Notes: generated by a model not told the origin, from the letters alone. Shown: positions 10,049 through 19,101, numbered from the stretch's first letter. The stretch: 64,000 nt of DNA from Halopiger goleimassiliensis (GCF_000455345.1 NZ_HG315690.1:2704339-2768338); one strand, 5' to 3'. Numbers and translations are program-made.

Positions 10049-12301
10049 TTAGTAGGCCTCACTGTGGTTTCGATCGTATCCGAACGGTTCGTATTTCTCC
10101 CCACCGCCATCATAAAACTTGTTAAAGAATTCGACGTACTCGAGGCGCACAGCCTGTAAGCCGGCGCTTGTCACGCCAAGCGCTAGCACGACGATGTGTC
10201 CGATGACGAGAATGACGAGGCCGCCGAGCAACCCGGCGGTCCCCGTGTGCATGAGTCCGTCGAAGATTACGGTGGCACCTTCGCCGTAGTGTTCGGCGAC
10301 GTAGCTCGGTTCGTGCGTTCGCAGGAAGTGGAACGCGCCGTCGGGGTCCTGGTACGCGCCGAAGAACAGCAGGTTGACCACGAACGCCATCCCGGCCTTC
10401 GCGAGCAACACTGCGCCCATTCGGGTGTACGAGAAGACGTTGACGACGACGTCGAGGAACTCCACGGCCTCGACGGGTTCGCTGACGATGAGCAGCACGA
10501 GACCGATCAAGAAGACGAGCAGCGGCACGGTGATCAGGGAGCCGCCAATCATCGGAATGACCTCCGGGATCGTGAACAGCCCCATCTCCGGGAAGCCGGC
10601 GAACCCGATCGGGAACGGGCCGTCGCTCGAGAACGTGTTGAACAGGAACTCGGGCTTCGTCCCTCGTCCGTGGACCGAGAAGATCCAGACCCAGATGCCG
10701 TTGAGCATCAGGAGCCACGGGCCGGTGTGCATGACGGCGTCTTTGACGCCGTGGCTGAGGTTCTCGTAGAAGTCCAGGATGTACCCGATGTTGAGGTGGA
10801 CGATGCCGGCGAGCACGCTCACGACCATCCAGCCGAGCGCGAACTCGCCCGCAGCCGGCTCGAGACCCTTGTTCAGGGGTAGCAGCTCCACGTCCAGCAG
10901 GTCGTGGAACAGCACCTCGCCGAGGACGTGTAGTCCGAAGATCTCGCCGTAGATGATCCCGAACAGGATCGTGAAGACGCCGGCCCAGATGGCGACGCCG
11001 CCGAGGCTGGTGATGCCCTTGCTGTCGAACTGGGTGGCCATGTACGCGCCGATGGCGACGTACAGGATCCCGTAGCCGACGTCCCCGATCATGAAGCCGA
11101 AGAACGCGGGGAACGTCAGGAACAGGAAGATCGTCGGATCGAGTTCGCTGTACTTGGGACGGTTGACCGCCTGTACCAGGACTTCGAACGGCTTCGCGGC
11201 GCTCGGATTGTCCTGGATCGTCGGCGGTTCGTCGCCCATCGTGACCGCGGAGCCGCCGTCGGTGACGGCCTTCTGGGGCTCCTCGTCGGCCTCGGCGCTC
11301 GGCTCGTCTTCTTCCTCGGCCGCGGACGGGGCACCCTTCTGGATCTCCTCCGTATGAGAGTGGGCTCCGTGACGGTCGTAGTCGGCGCGCTCTAACTCCT
11401 CGATCTCGACGCTGTCACCGACCGCGTCGCGCAACGCGTTGACCAGCCGATCGTACTCCGCGGTCGGGATCCACCCCTCCGCGACGAACGCGCGGTCGGT
11501 CGTCGCGAACTGCAGCGGCGCTTCCGCCCGCTGGACCTCGACGGTCAACTCCTCCTCGAGAGCCAGCAGGAACGCACCGTGTTCGCGTTCGATCGACTCG
11601 AGTTCGGCGTCGATCTCGTCGATCTCGGACTCGAGCTCGGCCTTCCGCGACTCGAGTTCGTCGACGTACGCCGCCGGGCTCTTCTCGGTGTCGGGCACCT
11701 CGTAGCGGGTGAACTCGACGCCGACGAGCGCGTCGTCGATCGGGTTCTCGACGCCCTCGGCGGGTGCGGCGACGATCGCGATGACGTCGCCGCCCGTGAA
11801 CGTGTCGAACGCACGAACGTCGTCGGACGCGGCTAACGCACCCTCGATCGCCTCGATCGGCCCGTCGCCGACGAGGACGTCGACCGTCTCGTAGCCCGAC
11901 AGGAGATCGAGGTCGATCCCTAGCTCCGCGAAGGGAGCGACGCGGTCGATCCGATCGTCGATCTGCCGACGCTCGTCCTGCAGTTCGCTACGACGGTCGT
12001 CGAGGTCGTTGACGCGAGTGCGGACTTCTTCGAGCCGATCCTCCCAGTCGTCCTCGAGCCGGTCCGCCTGGGCCGTCCCCTCGGATAGTTCGAGCGTGCT
12101 CTCGAGGGCGCGGACGGTCACCAGCTTCTCGGAGGCGTCGTCGGCCCCCTCGATCGGGTTCCCGTTGTCGAACCCCTCCCAGGAGCCGTCGTAGTCCGAG
12201 AGGTGGACCAGGTTCAGCTCGTGGATCGTCTCGATGACCGTGGGCATGACGCCCTTGGAGCCGGTCACCGAGACTTTGCTCATGCGCTCAGGTCTGAGCA
12301 T
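10049..12301 (-). CDS. atpI: A-type ATP synthase subunit I (a/stator membrane subunit)
   Basis: 750 residues. The N-terminal ~370 residues are a soluble, coiled-coil-rich arm ending in a Ser/Glu/Ala-rich acidic linker, and the C-terminal half has about seven to eight membrane segments starting at FLFLTFPAFFGFMIGDVGYG. It forms the ion half-channels against the c ring and anchors the peripheral stalk. The start MLRPERMSKVSVTGSKG overlaps the end of atpH by 14 nt; an internal ATG (12283) would remove the overlap, but the longer form matches haloarchaeal relatives. Confidence 0.95.
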   Translation of the reverse strand: MLRPERMSKVSVTGSKGVMPTVIETIHELNLVHLSDYDGSWEGFDNGNPIEGADDASEKLVTVRALESTLELSEGTAQADRLEDDWEDRLEEVRTRVNDLDDRRSELQDERRQIDDRIDRVAPFAELGIDLDLLSGYETVDVLVGDGPIEAIEGALAASDDVRAFDTFTGGDVIAIVAAPAEGVENPIDDALVGVEFTRYEVPDTEKSPAAYVDELESRKAELESEIDEIDAELESIEREHGAFLLALEEELTVEVQRAEAPLQFATTDRAFVAEGWIPTAEYDRLVNALRDAVGDSVEIEELERADYDRHGAHSHTEEIQKGAPSAAEEEDEPSAEADEEPQKAVTDGGSAVTMGDEPPTIQDNPSAAKPFEVLVQAVNRPKYSELDPTIFLFLTFPAFFGFMIGDVGYGILYVAIGAYMATQFDSKGITSLGGVAIWAGVFTILFGIIYGEIFGLHVLGEVLFHDLLDVELLPLNKGLEPAAGEFALGWMVVSVLAGIVHLNIGYILDFYENLSHGVKDAVMHTGPWLLMLNGIWVWIFSVHGRGTKPEFLFNTFSSDGPFPIGFAGFPEMGLFTIPEVIPMIGGSLITVPLLVFLIGLVLLIVSEPVEAVEFLDVVVNVFSYTRMGAVLLAKAGMAFVVNLLFFGAYQDPDGAFHFLRTHEPSYVAEHYGEGATVIFDGLMHTGTAGLLGGLVILVIGHIVVLALGVTSAGLQAVRLEYVEFFNKFYDGGGEKYEPFGYDRNHSEAY

Positions 12302-12620
12302 GGACGTCCTCCTGGAACAGTTCGACGACGTGGTCGGTCACTTCGTCGACCCGGTCCCGGGCGCGCTCGGCGAGTTCCTCGCGTTCGGCCTCGCCCTCCT
12401 CGAGGACGCGTTCACACTCCGCGTCGATTTCCTCGCGCGCCGCTTCGAGACGCTGTTCTTTGAGATCGGTGGCCTCCTGTTGCGCGTCCGTGCGGATCTC
12501 CTCGGCGCGTTCCCGTGCCTCGGCGATTCGCTCGTCGCGGTCCTGTTTGGCCTCTGCGACGATCTCGTCGGCCGCTTCCTCCGCCGACTGTATTCGTTCT
12601 AGAACCTCTGGCCTCGGCAT
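12288..12620 (-). CDS. atpH: A-type ATP synthase subunit H (peripheral stalk)
   Basis: 110 residues, almost entirely a single charged helix (AEEAADEIVAEAKQDRDERI and on), as expected of the H/AhaH stalk subunit that pairs with E. It is the first gene of the operon: upstream is a divergent intergenic region and a minus-strand TATA-like element near 12652-12659. Confidence 0.9.
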   Translation of the reverse strand: MPRPEVLERIQSAEEAADEIVAEAKQDRDERIAEARERAEEIRTDAQQEATDLKEQRLEAAREEIDAECERVLEEGEAEREELAERARDRVDEVTDHVVELFQEDVHAQT

Positions 12621-12651
12621 ACTCTAAGCACTCGAACGGTTGTGAAAGCGC

Positions 12652-12659
12652 GTATATGG
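12652..12659 (-). promoter_or_regulatory. Probable promoter (TATA box) of the atp operon
   Basis: The plus strand reads gtatatgg, so the minus strand reads CCATATAC, 32-39 nt before the atpH start codon. This would give a very short leader. Position and composition are the only evidence. The divergent methyltransferase gene has its own AT-rich element (acatatct) near 12760-12768. Confidence 0.45.
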
Positions 12660-12790
12660 TAGTTGCGAAAGTGATCCGGACGGGTCGGCGTCATCGCCCC
12701 GGTAGTGGCCGATTACGATCCCTCAGCGACGGACCGTATGCGAACGATCGGAACAGTAGACATATCTCTCTCGAGGCAACAGTTCCGCCA

Positions 12791-13414
12791 ATGGGAATTC
12801 TCGAGAACAAGGCCCGCGCACGGCTGTTTTATAAGTACCTCTCGACGGTCTACGACCGGGTGAACCCCTTCGTCTGGACCGAGGAGATGCGCGCCGACGC
12901 CCTCGAGTTGCTCGACCTCGAGCCCGGGATGACCGTCCTCGACGTCGGCTGTGGCACCGGGTTCGCCACCGAGGGCCTGCTCGAGTACGTCGACGAGGTC
13001 TACGCCCTCGACCAGAGCGAACACCAGCTCGAGCAGGCGTACGCGAAGTTCGGCAAACGCGCTCCGCCGGTCCACTTCCACCGCGGCGACGCCGAGCGGC
13101 TCCCGTTCGCGACCGACAGCTTCGACGTCGTCTGGTCCTCCGGCTCGATCGAGTACTGGCCGAACCCGATTCTCGCGCTCCGGGAGTTTCGACGCGTCCT
13201 CAAACCGGGTGGACAGGTGCTGGTCGTCGGTCCGAACTACCCGGACAACGTGCTCGCGCAGTATCTGGCCGACTCGATAATGCTGTTTTACGACGAGTAC
13301 GAGGCCGACCGGATGTTCAAACGGGCCGGCTTCGAGGACGTCAAACACGCCTTTATGGGGCCCGACTACGATCCCGACGTCGCGATCACGACGATCGGCC
13401 GCGCGCCACGATAA
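12791..13414 (+). CDS. SAM-dependent methyltransferase, MPBQ/MSBQ (quinone ring) type
   Basis: 207 residues from MGILENKARARLF; a longer frame exists upstream but lies across the divergent promoter region. The SAM-binding motif I is VLDVGCGTGFAT (residues 49-60). The stretches NPFVWTEEMRADALE, YALDQSEHQLEQA, and SGSIEYWPNP closely match plant and cyanobacterial 2-methyl-6-phytyl-benzoquinol methyltransferases. In a haloarchaeon the likely substrate is demethylmenaquinone or menaquinone, giving methylated menaquinones, but this is inference. A C-terminal amphipathic LFYDEYEADRMFKRAGF segment may touch the membrane. Confidence 0.85.
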   Translation: MGILENKARARLFYKYLSTVYDRVNPFVWTEEMRADALELLDLEPGMTVLDVGCGTGFATEGLLEYVDEVYALDQSEHQLEQAYAKFGKRAPPVHFHRGDAERLPFATDSFDVVWSSGSIEYWPNPILALREFRRVLKPGGQVLVVGPNYPDNVLAQYLADSIMLFYDEYEADRMFKRAGFEDVKHAFMGPDYDPDVAITTIGRAPR

Positions 13415-13418
13415 CCGC

Positions 13419-13913
13419 CTAGCTGGCCGTGGTCTCGAGGGTGGCCACCGGCCGACCGTCGGAACTGAGTATCACCGTTACCGTATCGCCCGACTCGGGC
13501 ACTGGATCGTTCGTTCTCGCGACCGTAAGGTGCACCCGTTCGCCGGGACGCCACTGTGGCGCAGCTTCGCCGTTGAACGCACCGCCTGGCGCGCCGTCGA
13601 AGCCGTCCGCGCCGACGAACGGGACCGGCGGTTGCGACGACAGCGCGGTCCCGTCCACCCTGATCGCCACCGACAGATCGCGCACGTCGACGGCATCGCC
13701 CGCGACGTGTTCGATCGTGATCTCCCCGGTGTCCCCGTCCGCTTCGAGTTCGAACGCCGCCGTCGGTGGTGTCGACCCGGGCGACATCGACGCTACCCCC
13801 ATCGCGAGGACGCCCGCCAGACAGACGGTGATCGCGAGCAACGCCACGACGCCGATCACGGGACTGATGGCACGGTCCGGGGCGTGTTCGACGCTGCGTT
13901 CCGGGGGTCGCAC
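13419..13913 (-). CDS. Archaeal type IV pilin-like protein
   Basis: 164 residues. The N-terminus has a charged leader followed by RAISPVIGVVALLAITVCLAG, the class III signal of haloarchaeal pilins (DUF1628/PilA type) that is cut by the prepilin peptidase PibD just before the hydrophobic segment. The rest is a beta-rich extracellular domain with AFELEADGDTGEITIEH. It would be assembled into a surface pilus or stay as a membrane-anchored pseudopilin. It is convergent with the methyltransferase (4-nt gap) and lies downstream of the secreted protein at 13972 in the same direction. Confidence 0.85.
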   Translation of the reverse strand: MRPPERSVEHAPDRAISPVIGVVALLAITVCLAGVLAMGVASMSPGSTPPTAAFELEADGDTGEITIEHVAGDAVDVRDLSVAIRVDGTALSSQPPVPFVGADGFDGAPGGAFNGEAAPQWRPGERVHLTVARTNDPVPESGDTVTVILSSDGRPVATLETTAS

Positions 13914-13971
13914 ACGCCACGCTGGCCGGGTGATCCGATATAAAGGTCAGCCCGAAGCCGAAACGGGGTCG

Positions 13972-15201
13972 TCAGCTACCGGCCGTGACGGTCGTGTTGA
14001 TGCTCCCCGTGTCGGTTTCGACGGTCAGTTCGAACTCGTCGGACGGCGGGACGATCCAGAGCGTCCCGTCCTCGTCGGTCACCCCTCGTTCCGATCCATC
14101 GACGATGATCGTCGCCTCCACGGGGTCGTCCGTCTCCGCGTCGGTAACGTTCAGTTCGACCGGTCCGTTCACCGGCGTCGTACTCGTTTCGAGCACGAGG
14201 CCGTCTGCGATCATCTGGTGACGGTCCTGGATCGGCAACGTATCGATCGACAGCTCCTGTAGTTCACGGTAGACCTCTCCGGAGCCTCCGTCGAAGTACA
14301 GCCGGAGTTCGAAGTGATCGCCGGTGAACCCGACGTCGTAGATTTTCCCGGCGGCGCGGAAGTCGGTCGACCCCTCCTCGGCTCCCCACGGGTACAGTTC
14401 GCTGGCGTAGTCGTTCGCGGTCTGCCCGACCGAGCCGTCGAACTGGTCCGGTGCGTCGGGATCGCGGTTGTCGAACCGCGTCGTCTCCGAGAGATACGTC
14501 GAGCCGTCGATCGCCGAGAGGCGATAGCTCTCCTCGCTCGTCTGGATCAGGAACTCGAACGAGTCGGGCGTCTCGAACCGTTGGCTGGTCGCTGCGAGTT
14601 GTGACTGCAGCGGAGAGCGGTGAATCTCCAGCGCCCGTTTGTTCTCTCGGACTTGATCGCGACCGAGCGAGTAGCCGGGTACTTCGTCAGCACGCTCCTC
14701 GAGTCCGCTCATCACGTCGAGCAGGGCCGTCGCCTCGTGGTAGTTCCGCAACAGCGTCTGGGTCAGTTCGGTATCGGACCGGACACCGGTTGCGTGTTCG
14801 CGAACGGCCGTCCGCTCGCGTTCCCTGAGGTCGTCGATGGCCTCGATGAGGTGCTCGTGTGCCGTCTCGAGCATCGCTTCTCGTTCGTCGTCGCTCGCTC
14901 GTTCGAACTCGCTATCGACCAGGACGTACTGATCGTGGTCGACCCGGAGTTCGTCGTCGACCGACGCGAGCGTGATCCCGAGGTCGGGACCGTACTCCGA
15001 ATACTCGCTTCCCGGCTCACCGGACAACGGCAATCGATTGGTCGTGTTCTCGGCGTGGACGGGCGTGTCCTGGGAGGTGGAACCGTCCTGGATGGAGGGG
15101 ATCGCATCGTTCTCGACTCCGACGTCGGCCGCAACGAGCGCCGTTGCAGGCAACGAGAGGACGAGAAGCAACGCGAGGAGGGACGGCGTCGCGCTCTTCA
15201 T
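13972..15201 (-). CDS. Secreted haloarchaeal protein of unknown function
   Basis: 409 residues. There is a Sec-type signal peptide (LLALLLVLSLPATALVAA, cut about residue 25), then an Asp/Glu-rich ectodomain. Residues ~90-200 form a helical stretch with HEHLIEAIDDLRERERTAV, and the C-terminus has VNGPVELNVTDAETDDPVEA, an Ig-like or PEGA-like beta domain. No membrane anchor is seen at the C-terminus. It is divergent from the membrane winged-helix gene at 15356, and 58 nt upstream of the pilin, suggesting a shared cell-surface role. Confidence 0.7.
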   Translation of the reverse strand: MKSATPSLLALLLVLSLPATALVAADVGVENDAIPSIQDGSTSQDTPVHAENTTNRLPLSGEPGSEYSEYGPDLGITLASVDDELRVDHDQYVLVDSEFERASDDEREAMLETAHEHLIEAIDDLRERERTAVREHATGVRSDTELTQTLLRNYHEATALLDVMSGLEERADEVPGYSLGRDQVRENKRALEIHRSPLQSQLAATSQRFETPDSFEFLIQTSEESYRLSAIDGSTYLSETTRFDNRDPDAPDQFDGSVGQTANDYASELYPWGAEEGSTDFRAAGKIYDVGFTGDHFELRLYFDGGSGEVYRELQELSIDTLPIQDRHQMIADGLVLETSTTPVNGPVELNVTDAETDDPVEATIIVDGSERGVTDEDGTLWIVPPSDEFELTVETDTGSINTTVTAGS

Positions 15202-15355
15202 CGTCGCTCCGTACGGCCTCCTGATATAAAAGCTGGTCGCACCAGTAGTACCGACCGCTCGAATCCCACAGTTCTGGGCCGAACGTGGCCGTCAACGGCG
15301 TTTTATTTCCGGATGGAAAGTGTTTTTTCCTCCCGGAATCCACCCGTGGGTAGGC

Positions 15356-16624
15356 ATGCGGTTATCCACCGCCGTTACATTCGCCCTGATAGCCCTCCTC
15401 GTTGCGTCCCTCCCGGGGGTGGTGGCCGCCGCACCGTTAGCGACCCCCCTCGAGGCCGGGTCGGCGGCGACCGATCGCGCCCTCCCGACCCACGACGGCC
15501 ACCAGTTCGCTCTCCAGTCCGACGCCGACGCGCCGGCGTCCCCGCTCGAGCAGACGGCGAACGACACGCTCGAGCCTGCGGATCCGAGACAGACGACCAG
15601 GCTCAACGTCACGGATACTGGCGACACCGAGTGGACGATAGAGATGCGGTTTCTCGTCACGAACGACGAGGACGAACGACGGTTTTACGAGTACGCCGAG
15701 GCGGTCGTCGCGGGCGATCGCGACATCGACCTCGACAGTCAGACGTTCGCACCGGTCGTCGAACTCGCTTCCGCGGCGACCGGTCGCGAGATGCGGATCG
15801 AACGTCCCGGCTGGGACGACCCCCATCTCGAAGCCCCCGACGAAGATGCGGAGCTGGCGGACGGAACGCGAATCGGCGTCGTCTCCTACACCTTTACCTG
15901 GACGAACTTCGCGACCGTCCAGGACGACGAAATCCACTTCGGCGACGCGTTTCAGACCCCCGAAGGCGAGGGGACGTGGTTCCAGACGCTCGAGTCCCAC
16001 CACCGACTCGAGATCGACTCACCGGCGGGCTACGCACTCGCTCCGGAGACCCCCTCGCCGCTGTCGTGGGACGGCCCACACGAGTTCACCGCAGACGAGT
16101 TCCGGATCGTCTTCGTTCGCGGCGGGGGATCGACGACCTTCGGCTCCTGGTGGATCGTCGCCGGTATCACCGGGCTGATCCTCGGTGCCGGCGGCTACGT
16201 CTCCTACCGGTACATCCGCGAGGTGTACGGGTTCGGCCTCCCCATCGTGATCGGGACGGACGACGCGTCGACCACGGACGAAGCGACTGAACCGAACGAT
16301 ACCGGCGCGACGACGGCCCAGTCGTCTCCGGCTCCCGACCAGGAGGCCGCCGGCGACTCGGGAACCAGCGTCAGCTACGAGGAGGAAACGGAGGACGACA
16401 TCGATCCGGAACTGTTGAGCGACGAAGAACGCGTGTTGCGCCTGCTCAGACGGAACGGCGGTCGGATGAAACAGGCGAACATCGTCTCCGAGACCGGCTG
16501 GTCGAACGCCAAGGTCTCACAACTGCTCTCGCAAATGGACGACGACGACGAGATCGAAAAACTCCGCATCGGCCGCGAGAACCTCATCACGCTCCCGGAA
16601 GTCGATCCGACGGAACTCGACTGA
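15356..16624 (+). CDS. Membrane-anchored winged-helix protein with large ectodomain
   Basis: 422 residues from MRLSTAVTFALI; a GTG 36 nt upstream is less likely because the signal peptide starts here. Order: signal peptide (1-29), beta-rich extracellular domain (~45-260), one transmembrane helix (WWIVAGITGLILGAGGYVSY), acidic linker, and a C-terminal winged-helix domain (SDEERVLRLLRRNGGRMKQA, then SNAKVSQLLSQMDDDDEIEK). This topology puts a DNA-binding-type domain in the cytoplasm and a sensor-like domain outside. A TATA-like stretch ttttat at 15300-15305 lies about 51 nt upstream. It is probably a membrane-bound transcription regulator. Confidence 0.8.
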   Translation: MRLSTAVTFALIALLVASLPGVVAAAPLATPLEAGSAATDRALPTHDGHQFALQSDADAPASPLEQTANDTLEPADPRQTTRLNVTDTGDTEWTIEMRFLVTNDEDERRFYEYAEAVVAGDRDIDLDSQTFAPVVELASAATGREMRIERPGWDDPHLEAPDEDAELADGTRIGVVSYTFTWTNFATVQDDEIHFGDAFQTPEGEGTWFQTLESHHRLEIDSPAGYALAPETPSPLSWDGPHEFTADEFRIVFVRGGGSTTFGSWWIVAGITGLILGAGGYVSYRYIREVYGFGLPIVIGTDDASTTDEATEPNDTGATTAQSSPAPDQEAAGDSGTSVSYEEETEDDIDPELLSDEERVLRLLRRNGGRMKQANIVSETGWSNAKVSQLLSQMDDDDEIEKLRIGRENLITLPEVDPTELD

Positions 16625-16765
16625 CCGCCTCCGTTCGCTTCCGATCTCGAGATCGCGTCTCGGTTCCTATCGTTCCACCACCCGTCGGGCTGGGACGTCG
16701 GTTGCCACCCCAGTCAGTGCGAAGCAGGGTCGGGCGTTAAGTGGTTATCCGTGGCACCTCGAGGC

Positions 16766-17143
16766 ATGTACGCGGTATCCGTCTCGCGTTCGTTCGTCGC
16801 CCAGCACTCGCTGACGGTGCCCGACGCCGGCCCCGACGGCACGGTCCACTCCCACCACTACACGGTCGAGGCGACGGTTCGCGGCCCCGAACTCGACGCG
16901 TACGGCTACCTCGTCGACGTCGGCGCGCTGACCGACGCGCTGGACACCGTCGTCGAGACCGTCCGCGACCGGACGCTCAACGAACTGCCCGCACTCGAGG
17001 GACAGAACCCGAGCCCCGAACGGTTCGCCCGGCTACTCGGCACGCGACTCTGCGAGGAACTGACACCCGAACCGGCGACCGAACTCGAGATCCGCTTGCA
17101 GGAGGACGACGCCGTCACCGTCGCTCACGAGCGAGCACTCTGA
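16766..17143 (+). CDS. 6-pyruvoyl-tetrahydropterin synthase / QueD family protein
   Basis: 125 residues from MYAVSVSRSFVAQHSL. The three zinc-ligand histidines of the fold are visible: H14 (FVAQH) and H28, H30 (VHSHHY). The usual catalytic Cys just before the HxH motif is absent (TVHSHHY follows GPDG). The family makes 6-carboxy- or 6-pyruvoyl-tetrahydropterin; in archaea QueD feeds archaeosine (preQ0) synthesis. No other preQ0 or folate gene is adjacent, so the exact reaction is open. Confidence 0.75.
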   Translation: MYAVSVSRSFVAQHSLTVPDAGPDGTVHSHHYTVEATVRGPELDAYGYLVDVGALTDALDTVVETVRDRTLNELPALEGQNPSPERFARLLGTRLCEELTPEPATELEIRLQEDDAVTVAHERAL

Positions 17144-17255
17144 GTCCACTGGCGCGACGCGGAACGACAGACGGCGAGTCGCCAGCCACGAAACGACCGA
17201 TCGACGAGCGGTGCCGAACCGCGCCGTCCCGACGGTTTCAGGACGCGAGTACCAC

Positions 17256-18680
17256 CTACTTCGACAGGGCGCGCTCGACGGCCTCGGCGACGGATCTGGC
17301 CTTCGCTGCCAGTTCCTCGCTCACCAGGCCGTCTTCGACGGCGGCCTCGAGTTCGTCGGCGTCAACGACGTCGACGCTGCCGTCCGGCGTGCGGATCACG
17401 TCCACGTAGAGGTCGACGTACCGGACGGTATCGGGGAACAACTCGACGGGTGTACAGACGTTGACGTAGGTCCCCTTGCTCGAGCCGTCGGCGGCTCTGT
17501 AGGTCGTCGGATACCACCACCGGCCCTCGCGGAACTTCGTGACGGCGACGTCGCCCTCCGCCTTCGGCGTGCCGAGCGCGTCGTAGGTGCCGCCGCCGCC
17601 CATCGTGCGCTCGAGGGTGAGCGAGCCGTCGGCGTCCCAGTCGGTGACCTCGCCGTAGCCCAGCGAGAGCCGCCGGCCGTCGGGCTTGCCGTGACCGATC
17701 TCGAGGCGGTCGCCCTCGCTCGGGCCGAACTGCCGGCCGACGGCTGCGAACGGGAACTCCCCGCCCTCCGCGGGCGACTCGCAGACGGCCTCGACGAAGT
17801 CGACGGCACCGCTGGCGGCCCGGTCGGCGGCCTTGATCCGGTGGTGGCCGGCCATCGTCGTCTCGACGTCGCGACGGATCGCGTCGAGTTCGAACCGCGA
17901 CTCGCGGCCGAACCAGAGCCAGTCCGTTCGTTGCGGCGCTGCAAGCACGCCGGGATCGGACGGCTCGTCCGGTTCGTCGGCGAGGGCCGCCTCGAGTGCC
18001 GCCGCACGCTCCGCTGCGCGCTCGAGGGCGGCCGTCATCGCCTCGAGGTCCGCGTCGGTCGCGGACCGGTGCCAGCGCAGTCCCCACCCCTCCGGACGGT
18101 CGGCCGACAGCAGGTCGGTCATCCCGACGAGTTCCTCCGCCGCCTCGCCGCTGGCGTCGGCGGAGACGCCGGTCCGGCCCCGCGAGAGCGTACAGAGGCC
18201 GTCGGCGACCTCGAGCGTCGGACGCACCCGCGGGCGATCGTCGTCCCACGGCGGCGTCGGCTCCTGTACCTGCACCCGGTAGCGGTTCCCCGCGTCGACG
18301 TAGCCGTCGACGTCGTCGTACTTGAGGTAGCCCCGGCGACCGTCGCCGAGGTCGACGACCGCACCGCCACCGCCGTCGGCCTCGAGCACCTCGGCGTCGA
18401 AGACGGCTCCGCGGGCGGCGTCACCGCGCCAGTGGAAGGTATCGATCGCGAGGTCGGCGAGGTCGCTCACGACCGTCTCGACCCCCTCGGGGTCGCCCGA
18501 GACCTCGAGCCCCTGCCTGTCGCGGGTCGTCCAGACGGCCACGTCGGCCGGCGTCGCCTCGAAGGCCCCGTCGAACCGCGCCCGGATCGGCTCCGAGGCC
18601 TGGACGACCTCGAGGCCGTGCTCGGTCAGCAGTTGCGTGACGGCCGTCGCGTAGATACCGCGAACGCGGACGGTCGTCAT
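17256..18680 (-). CDS. fau-1: FAU-1 type ribonuclease / AU-rich RNA-binding protein
   Basis: 474 residues. The N-terminal half matches the S1-like, RNase E/G-related part of FAU-1 (RGYLKYDDVDGYVDAGNRYR around 115-134), and the C-terminal third is a DUF402 domain (VAVTKFREGRWWYPTTYRAA, then VRYVDLYVDVIRTPDG). FAU-1 from Pyrococcus binds AU-rich RNA and has been linked to 5S rRNA maturation. The protein is cytoplasmic and of full family length. It is translationally linked to the upstream gene through a 15-codon frame (see 18677-18724). Confidence 0.9.
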   Translation of the reverse strand: MTTVRVRGIYATAVTQLLTEHGLEVVQASEPIRARFDGAFEATPADVAVWTTRDRQGLEVSGDPEGVETVVSDLADLAIDTFHWRGDAARGAVFDAEVLEADGGGGAVVDLGDGRRGYLKYDDVDGYVDAGNRYRVQVQEPTPPWDDDRPRVRPTLEVADGLCTLSRGRTGVSADASGEAAEELVGMTDLLSADRPEGWGLRWHRSATDADLEAMTAALERAAERAAALEAALADEPDEPSDPGVLAAPQRTDWLWFGRESRFELDAIRRDVETTMAGHHRIKAADRAASGAVDFVEAVCESPAEGGEFPFAAVGRQFGPSEGDRLEIGHGKPDGRRLSLGYGEVTDWDADGSLTLERTMGGGGTYDALGTPKAEGDVAVTKFREGRWWYPTTYRAADGSSKGTYVNVCTPVELFPDTVRYVDLYVDVIRTPDGSVDVVDADELEAAVEDGLVSEELAAKARSVAEAVERALSK

Positions 18681-18724
18681 CGTCGCCCCTCCGTTCGCCG
18701 CTGTAGTTCCGCCTGCACGTTCAT
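18677..18724 (-). CDS. Possible 15-aa coupling mini-ORF between two genes
   Basis: A frame of 15 codons plus stop (MNVQAELQRRTEGRR) starts with an ATG that shares one base with the TGA of the upstream 125-aa gene (TGATG), and its TGA overlaps the ATG of the FAU-1 gene (ATGA). It fills the 43-nt gap so that one ribosome could pass along the whole chain. It may be chance; there is no family evidence. Confidence 0.3.
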   Translation of the reverse strand: MNVQAELQRRTEGRR

Positions 18725-19101
18725 CACCGTAGCGTCTCGCGGTCGGGCGCGAACCGCACCCGGTCGTGGATCGTCGGTCCGAGCGTCAGTTCCACGTGAT
18801 CGTCCTCGAGGATCCGGCCGTCCTCGACGTAGACGCCCCAGCTATCGAAGCGCAGCCAGCCCCGCATCTCGTCGGCGTGGGTCGTCAGGTCCAGGTAGTC
18901 GACCGTGTGTTCGGGGTAATCGGCGCTCGAGTGTGCCATGTCCATGTCGGAGTAGACCGTCTCGTGGGCGTCGAAAAACGCCTCGAGAGCCGCGGCGTCG
19001 GCCTCGACGGCCTCGACGACCGCCTCGGAGGCGGCCCGGAGGTCCTCGGTCTCGAGGCCGACCTCCCGCAGCGCCCGCTGCGTTCGCTGATCGAAGTGCA
19101 T
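18724..19101 (-). CDS. Conserved-looking haloarchaeal protein of unknown function
   Basis: 125 residues, acidic, soluble, no signal or membrane segment. The N-terminal half is helical (REVGLETEDLRAASEAVVEA) and the C-terminal half is beta-like with WLRFDSWGVYVEDGRI. I recognise only that proteins of this type occur beside FAU-1 in haloarchaea. It is the first gene of a minus-strand pair with FAU-1, and may help it, but this is guilt by association. Confidence 0.65.
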   Translation of the reverse strand: MHFDQRTQRALREVGLETEDLRAASEAVVEAVEADAAALEAFFDAHETVYSDMDMAHSSADYPEHTVDYLDLTTHADEMRGWLRFDSWGVYVEDGRILEDDHVELTLGPTIHDRVRFAPDRETLR

